Below, piece after piece: positions 38,692-46,772 of a stretch of 64,000 nt of DNA; position 1 is the first letter of the stretch, and each line of letters starts with the position of its first letter. Source of the DNA: Scytonema hofmannii PCC 7110 (GTDB lineage: Bacteria > Cyanobacteriota > Cyanobacteriia > Cyanobacteriales > Nostocaceae); the NCBI RefSeq assembly GCF_000346485.2, contig NZ_KQ976354.1, positions 7,736,283 to 7,800,282 on the forward strand, read 5' to 3'. Both the position numbers and the translations under genes were made by a program. The notes beneath the pieces were generated by a model that worked only from the letters and a program-made list of their open reading frames with translations, ran no database searches and was not told the DNA's origin.

Positions 38692-38955
38692 GGACTGGGA
38701 ATTGGGTACTGGGGATTGGGGATAGGGAGTTTTGAAGCACCCAAAAATTTCCGACTCCTCAAAGGATACAGAGTCGCGAATGATAAGTCTGACCCCCCAT
38801 CTCGTTCCCAGGCTCCGCCTGGGAATGCCTTATGTAGAGGCTCCGCCTCTTATAGTTCAAAAAAATAATTTTTAACCGCAAAGACGCAAAGAGCGCAAAG
38901 GTAAGAAGGCAACAGGGAGAAGTTAAATTAAGTATTGTATAGTTACCAAATAATT
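38692..38955. repeat. Intergenic repeats, including a direct repeat shared with the recF upstream region
   Basis: GGGATTG-type heptamers follow the ATPase stop. Two hairpins, CCCAGGCTCCGCCTGGG and GAGGCTCCGCCTC, lie at about 38807-38852. From 38860 to 38943 runs a segment almost identical to 39824-39905 (ACCGCAAAGACGCAAAGAGC and onward). Confidence 0.8.
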
Positions 38956-39240
38956 CTACAAGTTGAGCAATTTCTCTTGAACTGCGAAATCTTCCAGTTG
39001 TTTTATAGCATTCCAGTCAATGGCAGCAACCCATAAATTTTCTTCTGTTGAATATTGCACTACCCCATCTACTTCTAAATCCTCACTATATAGTGTAAGC
39101 AATTGACCATCTTGCAACTCAAAGTTTTGACTGGCTAAGTCCTCAATTGTACCAATACAATTTAGACGTAGGCGTCCCTGAATGTCAGCGTTATGAAAAT
39201 CTGCAAAAACTTTAGGATGGTTCATGTTACTGGCTCCCAT
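38956..39240 (-). CDS. Unknown protein, possible immunity-type partner
   Basis: A 94-residue acidic protein (VFADFHNADIQGRLRLNCIG; DGVVQYSTEENLWVAAIDW). It begins 2 bp after the stop of the 121-aa gene, so the two form a pair. I do not recognise the family. A small acidic protein directly downstream of a toxin-domain-like protein would fit an immunity role, but this is inference. Confidence 0.6.
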   Translation of the reverse strand: MGASNMNHPKVFADFHNADIQGRLRLNCIGTIEDLASQNFELQDGQLLTLYSEDLEVDGVVQYSTEENLWVAAIDWNAIKQLEDFAVQEKLLNL

Positions 39241-39242
39241 AA

Positions 39243-39608
39243 TTAATTTTGATAGATGGGGTTAGGAATTGTGGGTGTCAGAAGAGCGCTTACTTGTTCT
39301 GGAGTCAAGCCAGTCAAAGTAGCATGGTAAAAACTTCTTCCAGAGGTTCTAATGACATCGCCACCAGCTTTTCTCACTTCACTAACTGTAGTTATGCCAA
39401 CTTGCTGATGAGGAATAGCTGATACTAATTCACTTATAGACAAGCCTACTCCACATTCGACTGAAATGCCAGTTATGCCGCTTGGGTGCGTCCCTGTTCC
39501 ACGCTTGATATCTTCTGGACGATTGCGCCCTCCTCGCACGACTAAAGCTTCATCTAAGATTCTCTCCACATACACTCCAGTTGAAAAATAAATAAGCTTT
39601 TGAAACAA
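39243..39608 (-). CDS. Unknown protein, possible stand-alone toxin-like domain
   Basis: About 108-121 residues. Notable are RGGRNRPEDIKRGTGTHPSG, GISVECGVGLSISELVSAIP and GGDVIRTSGRSFYHATLTGL, which resemble C-terminal domains of polymorphic toxins or colicin-like effectors. A GTG at codon 14 with GGAG upstream is as likely a start as the TTG at 39608. No N-terminal delivery domain is present. Function not assigned. Confidence 0.5.
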   Translation of the reverse strand: MFQKLIYFSTGVYVERILDEALVVRGGRNRPEDIKRGTGTHPSGITGISVECGVGLSISELVSAIPHQQVGITTVSEVRKAGGDVIRTSGRSFYHATLTGLTPEQVSALLTPTIPNPIYQN

Positions 39609-39700
39609 AAAAACATGACAGCAGGTGAGTTAGTCTGTGTACCATAACATTTGATGAAAGTTAATGTAAATGTTTCCATAATGTAAAATTGAACCAGTCA

Positions 39701-39818
39701 CCCATCCCTCATCTATTTGAAAACTCTTCTCCTCCAACAATTTCGTAACTACAAAGAACAACAGGTTGAATTTACTATTCCTAAAATAAGATGATCGCAC
39801 CGCATGGCACGCGATCGC
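39701..39818 (+). pseudogene. Degenerate copy of the 5' end of recF
   Basis: 39701-39788 aligns to 39971-40058 (start of recF) with scattered changes; the start ATG is ATC here (39711). It then jumps over about 70 bp and matches CACCGCATGGCACGCGATCGC of recF (near 40136-40156). It is followed by the second copy of the 38860-38943 repeat. A tandem duplication followed by decay explains the pattern. Confidence 0.75.
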
Positions 39819-39823
39819 CAAAA

Positions 39824-39905
39824 AAAATCATTTTTAACCGCAAAGACGCAAAGAGCGCAAAGGTAAAAAGGTAACAGGGAGAAGTTAAATTAAGTATTGT
39901 GTAGT
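39824..39905. repeat. Direct repeat upstream of recF
   Basis: Second copy of the about 82-bp segment at 38860-38943; identity is broken only by a few bases (GTAAGAAGGCAAC versus GTAAAAAGGTAAC). The two copies bracket the two unknown genes and the recF remnant. Confidence 0.85.
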
Positions 39906-39980
39906 GTGAGTAGCCCAAGCAAAGCTTGTCCAATCCAAAATCTAAAATCTAAAATCCACGCATGGTATAACCCATCCCTC

Positions 39981-41102
39981 ATGTACTTGAAAACTCTTCT
40001 CCTCCGACAATTTCGCAACTACAAAGAGCAGCAGGTTGAATTTACTGCTCCTAAAACAATATTGGTAGGTAATAATGCTCAGGGGAAATCAAATTTGTTG
40101 GAGGCGGTAGAATTACTGGCAACATTGAGATCTCACCGCATGGCACGCGATCGCGATTTAATTCGAGATGGGGAAGAAACATCTGTACTTGTGGCGTCTT
40201 TAGAGCGACAAGCTGGGGTCAGCGATTTGAGTATCATCCTACGTCGGAATGGTCGTCGCACTGTTTCTCTAAATGGTGAGAATCTCAGGCGTCATATGGA
40301 TTTTCTTGGCGTTTTGAATGCGGTACAGTTTTCCAGTTTAGATTTGGATTTAGTTCGTGGAGGTCCTGAAGGTCGCCGTCATTGGCTGGATACACTTTTG
40401 ATTCAACTGGAACCTGTTTACGCTCACATATTACAGCAGTACAATCAGGTGTTGCGACAGCGCAATGCTTTTTTAAAAAGCTTTCAGCAGCAAGCGATTA
40501 GCCATCAGCCAAAAGAATTAGCTCTTTGGGACGCACAGTTAGCAACCACAGGTACGCGGGTGATAAGACGACGCGATCGCGCTTTAACGAGACTTGCTCC
40601 CATAGCGATCGCTTGGCATTCTAGCATTAGTGGTAGCACAGAAATTTTACAACTTAAATACTCGCCTAATGTGCCTTTAGAGCAAAACAATTTAGAAGAA
40701 GTACAGCAAGCTTTTTTAGACAAAATTCAACAGAGAACTGTCGCTGAGTTACATCAAGGAACTACCCTTGTCGGTCCCCATCGCGACGAAGTAGAGTTAA
40801 CAATTAATCATACACCTGTCCGTCAGTACGGTTCTCAAGGTCAACAGAGAACGTTGGTACTAGCACTAAAACTTGCAGAATTACAACTTATCGAGGAAGT
40901 TGTTGGAGAACCACCTTTGCTCTTACTAGATGATGTTTTAGCAGAGTTAGATTTATCTCGGCAAAATCAACTTTTAGATGCCATTCAAGCTCGTTTTCAA
41001 ACTCTAATTACCACCACACACTTAGGTTCTTTCGATTCACAATGGTTAAATTCTTCCCAAATTCTTTCAGTAAATGCAGGTCAAATATCGAAAGAGCATT
41101 AG
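39981..41102 (+). CDS. recF: DNA replication and repair protein RecF
   Basis: A 373-residue SMC-like ATPase that helps load RecA at gaps. Walker A is ILVGNNAQGKSNLLEAVELL, the signature motif is YGSQGQQRTLVLALKLAEL and Walker B is PPLLLLDDVLAELD. The ATG at 39981 matches the family N-terminus (YLKTLLLRQFRNYKEQQVEF). Its stop TAG is itself part of the TTAGTTG repeat array that fills the gap to mgtC. Confidence 0.95.
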   Translation: MYLKTLLLRQFRNYKEQQVEFTAPKTILVGNNAQGKSNLLEAVELLATLRSHRMARDRDLIRDGEETSVLVASLERQAGVSDLSIILRRNGRRTVSLNGENLRRHMDFLGVLNAVQFSSLDLDLVRGGPEGRRHWLDTLLIQLEPVYAHILQQYNQVLRQRNAFLKSFQQQAISHQPKELALWDAQLATTGTRVIRRRDRALTRLAPIAIAWHSSISGSTEILQLKYSPNVPLEQNNLEEVQQAFLDKIQQRTVAELHQGTTLVGPHRDEVELTINHTPVRQYGSQGQQRTLVLALKLAELQLIEEVVGEPPLLLLDDVLAELDLSRQNQLLDAIQARFQTLITTTHLGSFDSQWLNSSQILSVNAGQISKEH

Positions 41103-41163
41103 TTGTTAGTTGTTAGTTCTTAGTTGTTAGACTGGTCACTGGTCACTGGTCACTGGTCACTGT
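41103..41163. repeat. Heptamer arrays filling the recF-mgtC gap
   Basis: TTGTTAG units and then TGGTCAC units occupy the entire 61-bp space between the two convergent genes. Nothing else fits here; it probably serves as a bidirectional transcript end. Confidence 0.8.
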
Positions 41164-41616
41164 TCATTGTCTTTCAAATCGCTTAAAAACATTTAAAACT
41201 AACAAACACAACAATGCTCCTATTAATCCTAGCTGCCACAAACCACAACCGGCAGCAATTCCGAGAGCAGAGGAAACCCAAATAGCTGCTGCTGAAGTTA
41301 GCCCTTGAATTTCAGATCGGGTTGATTCGTGAGAAGATTGACGTAAGATTTCCCCTGCACCAATAAATCCTACACCAGCTGCAATGCCTTGAATGACTCG
41401 TGATAGAGGTTCCGCCTCCGGAGACACATTGAATTGCAAGACTATTAAACTGAACAGAGCAGCACCAAAACTAACCAGCATATGAGTTCTTAACCCTGCA
41501 GGTTTATTGCTCAGTTGACGTTCTATGCCAATAATTGCCCCAACAAACAGAGCAAGGCAGAGTCTGAAGGTTATGTTTAACCAATCGTTCGATGCAAGGT
41601 AGTAAGTAGTGGGCAA
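41164..41616 (-). CDS. MgtC/SapB-family membrane protein
   Basis: A 150-residue protein with five hydrophobic segments. Family blocks: ALFVGAIIGIERQLSNKPAG, LRTHMLVSFGAALFSL, IAAGVGFIGAGEILR and GLTSAAAIWVSSALGIAAG. MgtC proteins inhibit F-type ATP synthase in Salmonella and are needed at low Mg2+. This copy lacks the C-terminal ACT-like domain of full MgtC. The start appears to be TTG. Confidence 0.85.
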   Translation of the reverse strand: MPTTYYLASNDWLNITFRLCLALFVGAIIGIERQLSNKPAGLRTHMLVSFGAALFSLIVLQFNVSPEAEPLSRVIQGIAAGVGFIGAGEILRQSSHESTRSEIQGLTSAAAIWVSSALGIAAGCGLWQLGLIGALLCLLVLNVFKRFERQ

Positions 41617-41772
41617 CGTTTAATCCTTTTGAATCCCCGATAAGAATCAATATACTACAATCACCACCGCACCTAGTGGTAATATCCTGATAGATACTTT
41701 CGGAGTTGAAAGTACTTTCATCACCAGCGTTCGTATTTTCTTTAATAGATCTATCAATAATTACGTAATTGA

Positions 41773-44109
41773 GTGGACAAACTCTACTGGCTTAATCAAA
41801 TTAAACTCCAAGACCGCACCAAAGTTGGTGATAAAGCATTTCAGTTGAGCAAATTAATACAGCGTGGATATCCAGTGCTTCCTGGTTTTGTGGTGTCAGC
41901 AAGAGTTATGCAGGAATTTTTAGAAACTCTCAATAGTTCAGAAGCACTAGTTGCTGACTTACCCTACTCTTCCTTTCACTTAGATGTAGCTAATTGGCGT
42001 CAACTTCAACAAGTGGCTAGGCTTTTTCGTCAAGAAATTACTCAAGCCAATCTACCTCCGGGTTTGCTTAGCTCTATCTTGGAAGCGGTTAGAGAACAAG
42101 AAGGCACAGACGACCATCATCTCATTTTTCGCCCCTCTGTTGTCGCACCCACTGCAAAACAAGGGTTGGGTAATATATCTGGACTGCTTGAATCCCAAGT
42201 TTGCTCGTGTGACGAAGAAGCGATTGCACTTGCTTTGAAGCAAACTTGGAGCCAGATGTTTCGCGCTAAGAGTTTACTTTACTGGCAGTGGGCAGGAATC
42301 GATCTCAGACAAATAAATTTGGGAGTTTTGGTACAACCTTACAGAAATGCGATCGCTAGTGGTGTACTTAATGCTACCTCTTTTGAATGGGAAATCTTGG
42401 CAACTTGGGGATTAGGTATGTCCATTTCCCAAGGGGATGTATTACCGGATGTTTTCTACATCCAACCAGATACGGGCAATGTCCGAGAACAGCAAATAGG
42501 TAATAAAACTATAGCTTACCGGACTTATAATGCAGCATCAATTATGATGTCGGAACCTTCGGACATCATAACTGACCTGTTGGCAGAAGAGCAACAAAAA
42601 CAATATGCACTGACAGAGGAATATTTACAGCAACTCATTCATCTAGCGAGTCAGCTAGTTAAAGAAATAGGTGCAAACTTCACAATAGAATGGACGATTT
42701 CTTATGAAACCACAACAGGAGTGTTGTACATAACACAGATTAACACCCCTCAATCTGCTATTCCCAATGTCTCCTCAATCAAAGGATTGGGCGCAGCAAC
42801 AGGACGCGTGTCAGCAACTGCTTATGCGATCGCTAATTCACAACCAAAGCCAGAAAAAATCCCAAAAGGAGCGATTCTCGTCTTACCAAGCATAACGCCT
42901 GATTGGTTATCGCTTCTACAACACGTTGCAGGTATTGTGACAGAGCAAGGAGGGTTAACCAGTCATGCAGCTATTCTTGCCAGAGAATTAAGTATTCCTG
43001 CAGTAGTGAATGTAAAAGATGCGACAAAAATTATCCAAACTGGGGAACGATTGCAGATAGATGGCGATCGGGGAGAAATTTATCGTGTTGCACGAGGCGA
43101 AGAGGAGGTAAAGCAAGAAGACGAATCAGTTCAAAATTCAAAATTGAGAAATACTCCCTCACTCCCTCACTCCCTCACTCCCTCACTCTCGTCTCACCTA
43201 CCCATTATTGCAACTCAACTGCTTGTGAACGTGAGTCAGCCAAGTGCGATCTCAAAGGTGCATTCTTTGCCTGTGGACGGTGTGGGGTTATTAAGATCGG
43301 AACTGATGGTTCTCAATATATTAGAAGGGAAGCACCCTAGTGTTTGGATAAGGGAAGGAGAACGAGTACAATTACTAGAACGGTGGTACGATGCGATCGC
43401 GCAATTTGCTAGTGTTTTTGAAACAAAACCTGTTTTTTATCGGTCTTTGGATTGGCGAGAGTCGGAACTGCGATCGCTGGAAAGCAGTTCACACACTCCT
43501 GTACAATCAGTGTTAGGAGAACGCGGTACGTATAGCTACCTGATAAACCCTACAGTTTTTGAGTTAGAACTGGCAGCTTTAGCAAAAGTACAGAAAGCAG
43601 GTTACAGCAATATTCATCTTTTGTTACCTTTTGTTCGGACAGTCGAAGAGTTTTCTTTTTGCCGCCAAAAAGTTGAGCAGGCGAAATTAACTCAGGTAAG
43701 GCAGTTTCAATTGTGGATTATGGCAGAAGTTCCAAGTATTCTTTTCTTGCTGCCAGAATATGTGAGAGCAGGCGTGCAGGGAATTTCCATTGGTACAAAT
43801 GACCTAACCCAACTTCTACTAGGAGTCGATAGAGAACAAGGACACTTGGCAAAAGCATTTAATGAAAGCCATCCAGTTGTGATGGATGCAATAGCTCAAC
43901 TTATCAAAATGGCACAAAAGGCAAATATTCCTTGTTCGCTCTGCGGACAGGCACCAGTATTGTATCCTGAAATTATTGAGCAACTGGTGCGATGGGGTAT
44001 CACTTCTATCTCTGTAGAACCAGAAGCAGTAGAAAGGACATATCGAGCGATCGCACGCGCTGAGCAAAGGGTGATTTTGGAAGCAGCGCGACGCTGGTTG
44101 AAGGATTAA
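41773..44109 (+). CDS. PEP synthase-like enzyme
   Basis: A 778-residue protein with the order ATP-grasp, phospho-His, PEP-binding. The swivelling-His site is intact (GIVTEQGGLTSHAAILAREL, then SIPAVV). The C-terminal barrel has GIGTNDLTQ-like SIGTNDLTQLLLGVDRE and the catalytic Cys in SLCGQAPVLYPEI. The ATP-grasp half is divergent (HHLIFRPSVVAPTAKQGLGN where PpsA has VRSSATAEDLP), so pyruvate may not be the substrate. The inter-domain linker near residue 460 (TPSLPHSLTPSLSSHLP) comes from CTCACTCC repeats in frame. Confidence 0.8.
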   Translation: MDKLYWLNQIKLQDRTKVGDKAFQLSKLIQRGYPVLPGFVVSARVMQEFLETLNSSEALVADLPYSSFHLDVANWRQLQQVARLFRQEITQANLPPGLLSSILEAVREQEGTDDHHLIFRPSVVAPTAKQGLGNISGLLESQVCSCDEEAIALALKQTWSQMFRAKSLLYWQWAGIDLRQINLGVLVQPYRNAIASGVLNATSFEWEILATWGLGMSISQGDVLPDVFYIQPDTGNVREQQIGNKTIAYRTYNAASIMMSEPSDIITDLLAEEQQKQYALTEEYLQQLIHLASQLVKEIGANFTIEWTISYETTTGVLYITQINTPQSAIPNVSSIKGLGAATGRVSATAYAIANSQPKPEKIPKGAILVLPSITPDWLSLLQHVAGIVTEQGGLTSHAAILARELSIPAVVNVKDATKIIQTGERLQIDGDRGEIYRVARGEEEVKQEDESVQNSKLRNTPSLPHSLTPSLSSHLPIIATQLLVNVSQPSAISKVHSLPVDGVGLLRSELMVLNILEGKHPSVWIREGERVQLLERWYDAIAQFASVFETKPVFYRSLDWRESELRSLESSSHTPVQSVLGERGTYSYLINPTVFELELAALAKVQKAGYSNIHLLLPFVRTVEEFSFCRQKVEQAKLTQVRQFQLWIMAEVPSILFLLPEYVRAGVQGISIGTNDLTQLLLGVDREQGHLAKAFNESHPVVMDAIAQLIKMAQKANIPCSLCGQAPVLYPEIIEQLVRWGITSISVEPEAVERTYRAIARAEQRVILEAARRWLKD

Positions 44110-44508
44110 GAGTAAAGTATCAAGGATGAAATAAAGGTCATGAATGAAACTTTAACTAATTTTCTCTTTGGATATAAAAAATACATACAAACATTACACT
44201 GCTCCCACAGTAGTTATACTACTATATTTGTAGTGTTGGTAATCATACATTTGTGAATACGGATATTTGTGCTAATGAATTGAAGTCTCCCGTAAAAATA
44301 CAGAATTTTTTATATATTTGAACCACAATCAAACGTAAGGGTGCTCAGTCCGTCTACCCTAACAATGTGGTCTATTTGCTCAAAAATTACTGTCAATCAA
44401 GTCACGATTCAGTTTTTGTTGCAGCTATCTCCATAACATTACAAAAAAAGCTTTCAAGCTCTTCATTGCAATACGATTGGAAAGTACTTATTGATTTTTC
44501 TTCAACTC
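44110..44508. other. Intergenic, AT-rich, no gene seen
   Basis: About 400 bp without a convincing frame, repeat array or hairpin. It must contain the promoter of the following degenerate gene if that is still expressed. Confidence 0.5.
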
Positions 44509-45319
44509 ATGAATATTACCGATCCGCTCCCTCATAATACAGACAATTTGCAGCCTTTGTTGAGTCAAACTTCTGCATTTGCCGAACCTCATTCAATCCA
44601 TGACTTGTCCCGGCACTCTAAACATTTAGTTTTTATTGACTCAAAAGTTGAACAGATTGATACATTAATAGCGGGTATCAAATCTGCTGAATTTGAAGTT
44701 ACAGTGCTAGATGGCGATCGCGTCGGTATTTTCCAAATCAGCGATGTCCTCAAACAACATAGCAACGTTAGCAGCGTTCACATTTTTTCTCATGGAAAAG
44801 TGAATCATGTGGAGTTGGGTAACACCTCTTTGAACCATGACACTCTAATTAATTATCAAGACGAGCTGAAATCTTGGAGTCAGTTCTTGTCGGAAGATGC
44901 AGATCTACTCCTCTACGGCTGCAACGTGGGACAAGGCGATGCTGAATTGGCTTTTTTACAACAGATGTGACAGCCACCAGTAGCAGCACGCGTTTGGAGT
45001 TTCAAGGTGGTGGTACTAGCGATGGTAAAAGTGCTTTGTTGGACAATGTTCAAGTGCGGGAAATTCTTTCTACAACCGCGACCATCGCCCTTGAGCAAAA
45101 TACTTATAGTGTTAATGAAGCGAATGGAGTTTTAGAATTTGCTGTTGTCTGTAGTGGAAATACGAGCACATCTGCCTCTGTGGAATACGAAATTTATGAT
45201 GGTACTGCCACATTAAGAACTGACTTTAATGGCACAGATGGCACAGATGGCAGAGTTGGCACAATTCACTTTGCTCCTGGCGAAACCCGTAAAACCGGCA
45301 ACATCTCCATAATTAACGA
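44509..45319 (+). pseudogene. DUF4347 / Calx-beta protein remnant with internal deletion
   Basis: The first frame (44509-44970) encodes a DUF4347 domain (HLVFIDSKVEQIDTLIAGIK; HIFSHGKVNHVELGN; LLLYGCNVGQGDAELAFLQQ). It stops at TGA just as another frame opens (44967 on) reading ATSSSTRLEFQGGGTSDGKS, ALLDNVQV and a Calx-beta repeat (NTYSVNEANGVLEFAVVCSG) that breaks off near 45319. Full relatives have thousands of residues of repeats between these parts. This is the fused ends of a large adhesin-like gene after a deletion. Confidence 0.7.
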
Positions 45320-45707
45320 TATGTCCACCCAATTCATTCAGTTTCTGCCATCACGATTTGGGCGCTTCCTCGTATACTTCCTGAACCAAACGATTTTTAG
45401 GATTGCTCCCTCAACACTTTTTCTTCCTCATCTATCTAATCTCTCCGCGTCTGGGCGTCCCTAAGTCTCCGCGTCGCACTTCGAGCGTGCCATTCGGGCC
45501 TTACCCCGTGCACTGATTTAAGACCACCAACCAAGGCGTATGGTGGGGGCGGTGTGTACCCGGTTTGGGCAAAACAGAGCAGAACCATGTGGATAAAATA
45601 ATGTACAAAAAATCACGCTTGCCTTCTGCACCCCGCAACAAGGTCATGCCTTGCCCGAAGGGCTGGTCAAAAGTTTTAAGCGAAACTTCTTTCGGCAAGC
45701 TCCCGTG
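45320..45707. other. Intergenic region, no gene seen
   Basis: About 390 bp downstream of the exporter gene and the adhesin remnant. It is more GC-rich than its surroundings around 45430-45560. No reading frame is convincing. Confidence 0.45.
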
Positions 45708-46589
45708 TTATCCAACTTTTTCGCGTTGCTCCTCTCCTCTGAGAATCCGAGTTACTCCCGCTAGCACCATCGCTGCACCCACAAAACCAACAATTCCGAA
45801 CGACTCGCCGAGGAAGAAAAATGCAAAAATAGCCCCGAAAACAGGTTCTGTAGCGCTGAATATCGCAGCTTCGTGAGAGGGAATCCAACGCTGTGCAATA
45901 GTCTGAAGCAAGATGGCGAGGGCGCTACAGGCGATACCCATGTAGGCGATATAGCCGAGCGTCTCAGGATGTGCCTTCACGACCTCAAACTGCTCAGTCA
46001 GCGTAGGGGCAGCCCATAATAGACTCAGCAATGCTATAACCCAAAATTGGATTGCCGCCAGGGAGGCAGGGGGATGGCGCGGTGCGAACACTCCAAGCGC
46101 AACGATTTGAGTTGCGTCTATGAAAGCACAAGTGAGCAGCCAAAAATTGCCAGCCAGAGGCTCTCCACTCTCCAAAATTATGAGTCCGATGCCAACAAAC
46201 GCAAGCAGACACGTTGTTGCAACCCTGGTGGATAGACGCTTGTTTAACAGAAACTCGAACAGCATCACAAAAACTATGTTAAGACCGAAGATGAATGAAG
46301 CTCGGTTGGCAGAGGAGGTTAAAAGCCCAATTGCCTCAGTAGCGTAGATACTGAACAACAAAAGTCCAAGGATAGCTCCGTCACGGATTAGCTTAGTATT
46401 CAGGTTGCGAATAAATGGGGTGAAAATGATTGCCGCGATTGTACAACGCATGAACAGCTGCCCGGCTGGCGAAAGGTTAGCGATGACTTCCTTGATTGCC
46501 GTAGGCGCTGAACCAAGCAATAAAGCTACACCCAAGCTGAACAAGTAGCCCAAGAAACGTCGGACATTTTTTGAGAGAGATAATTTCAT
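45708..46589 (-). CDS. EamA/DMT-family transporter
   Basis: A 293-residue, ten-helix drug/metabolite transporter with two EamA halves (LGVALLLGSAPTAIKEVIAN at the start; SATEPVFGAIFAFFFLGESF near the end). Such proteins export amino acids, polyamines or metabolites. It is the last gene of the decarboxylase-NRPS operon. A MITE now separates it by 173 bp from the desaturase gene, but without the MITE its ATG would overlap that gene's stop codon (ATGA), so it is an original operon member and the likely exporter of the product. Confidence 0.85.
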   Translation of the reverse strand: MKLSLSKNVRRFLGYLFSLGVALLLGSAPTAIKEVIANLSPAGQLFMRCTIAAIIFTPFIRNLNTKLIRDGAILGLLLFSIYATEAIGLLTSSANRASFIFGLNIVFVMLFEFLLNKRLSTRVATTCLLAFVGIGLIILESGEPLAGNFWLLTCAFIDATQIVALGVFAPRHPPASLAAIQFWVIALLSLLWAAPTLTEQFEVVKAHPETLGYIAYMGIACSALAILLQTIAQRWIPSHEAAIFSATEPVFGAIFAFFFLGESFGIVGFVGAAMVLAGVTRILRGEEQREKVG

Positions 46590-46611
46590 TTACTGTTACT
46601 ATGATATTTTA

Positions 46612-46772
46612 CTGGAGTTTAGACTAGTTAGAAGTGCGAAACTTCAAACTAGTACATGAAGGCAGAAGTAAAAAGGCAGAGAGCAGAAGGCGTAAACGCT
46701 TACTACTGAAGCTTTTATTTCAATGCTAATGGTATGGTTATTCCCGCCGCACTGTACTAGTCTAAACTCCAG
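46612..46772. mobile_element. 161-bp MITE with 17-bp TIRs and 6-bp target duplication
   Basis: Perfect terminal inverted repeats CTGGAGTTTAGACTAGT (46612-46628) and ACTAGTCTAAACTCCAG (46756-46772) enclose non-coding DNA. ATTTTA lies directly outside each end (46606-46611, 46773-46778), a clean 6-bp duplication. The right end supplies the present stop codon of the desaturase gene. No transposase is in the element or elsewhere in the window. Confidence 0.9.

Noticed and set aside
45540-45570. GGGCGGTGTGTAC resembles the 3' region of 16S rRNA
   Set aside because: Only about 13 bases match; the flanking sequence does not resemble rRNA, so it is coincidence.
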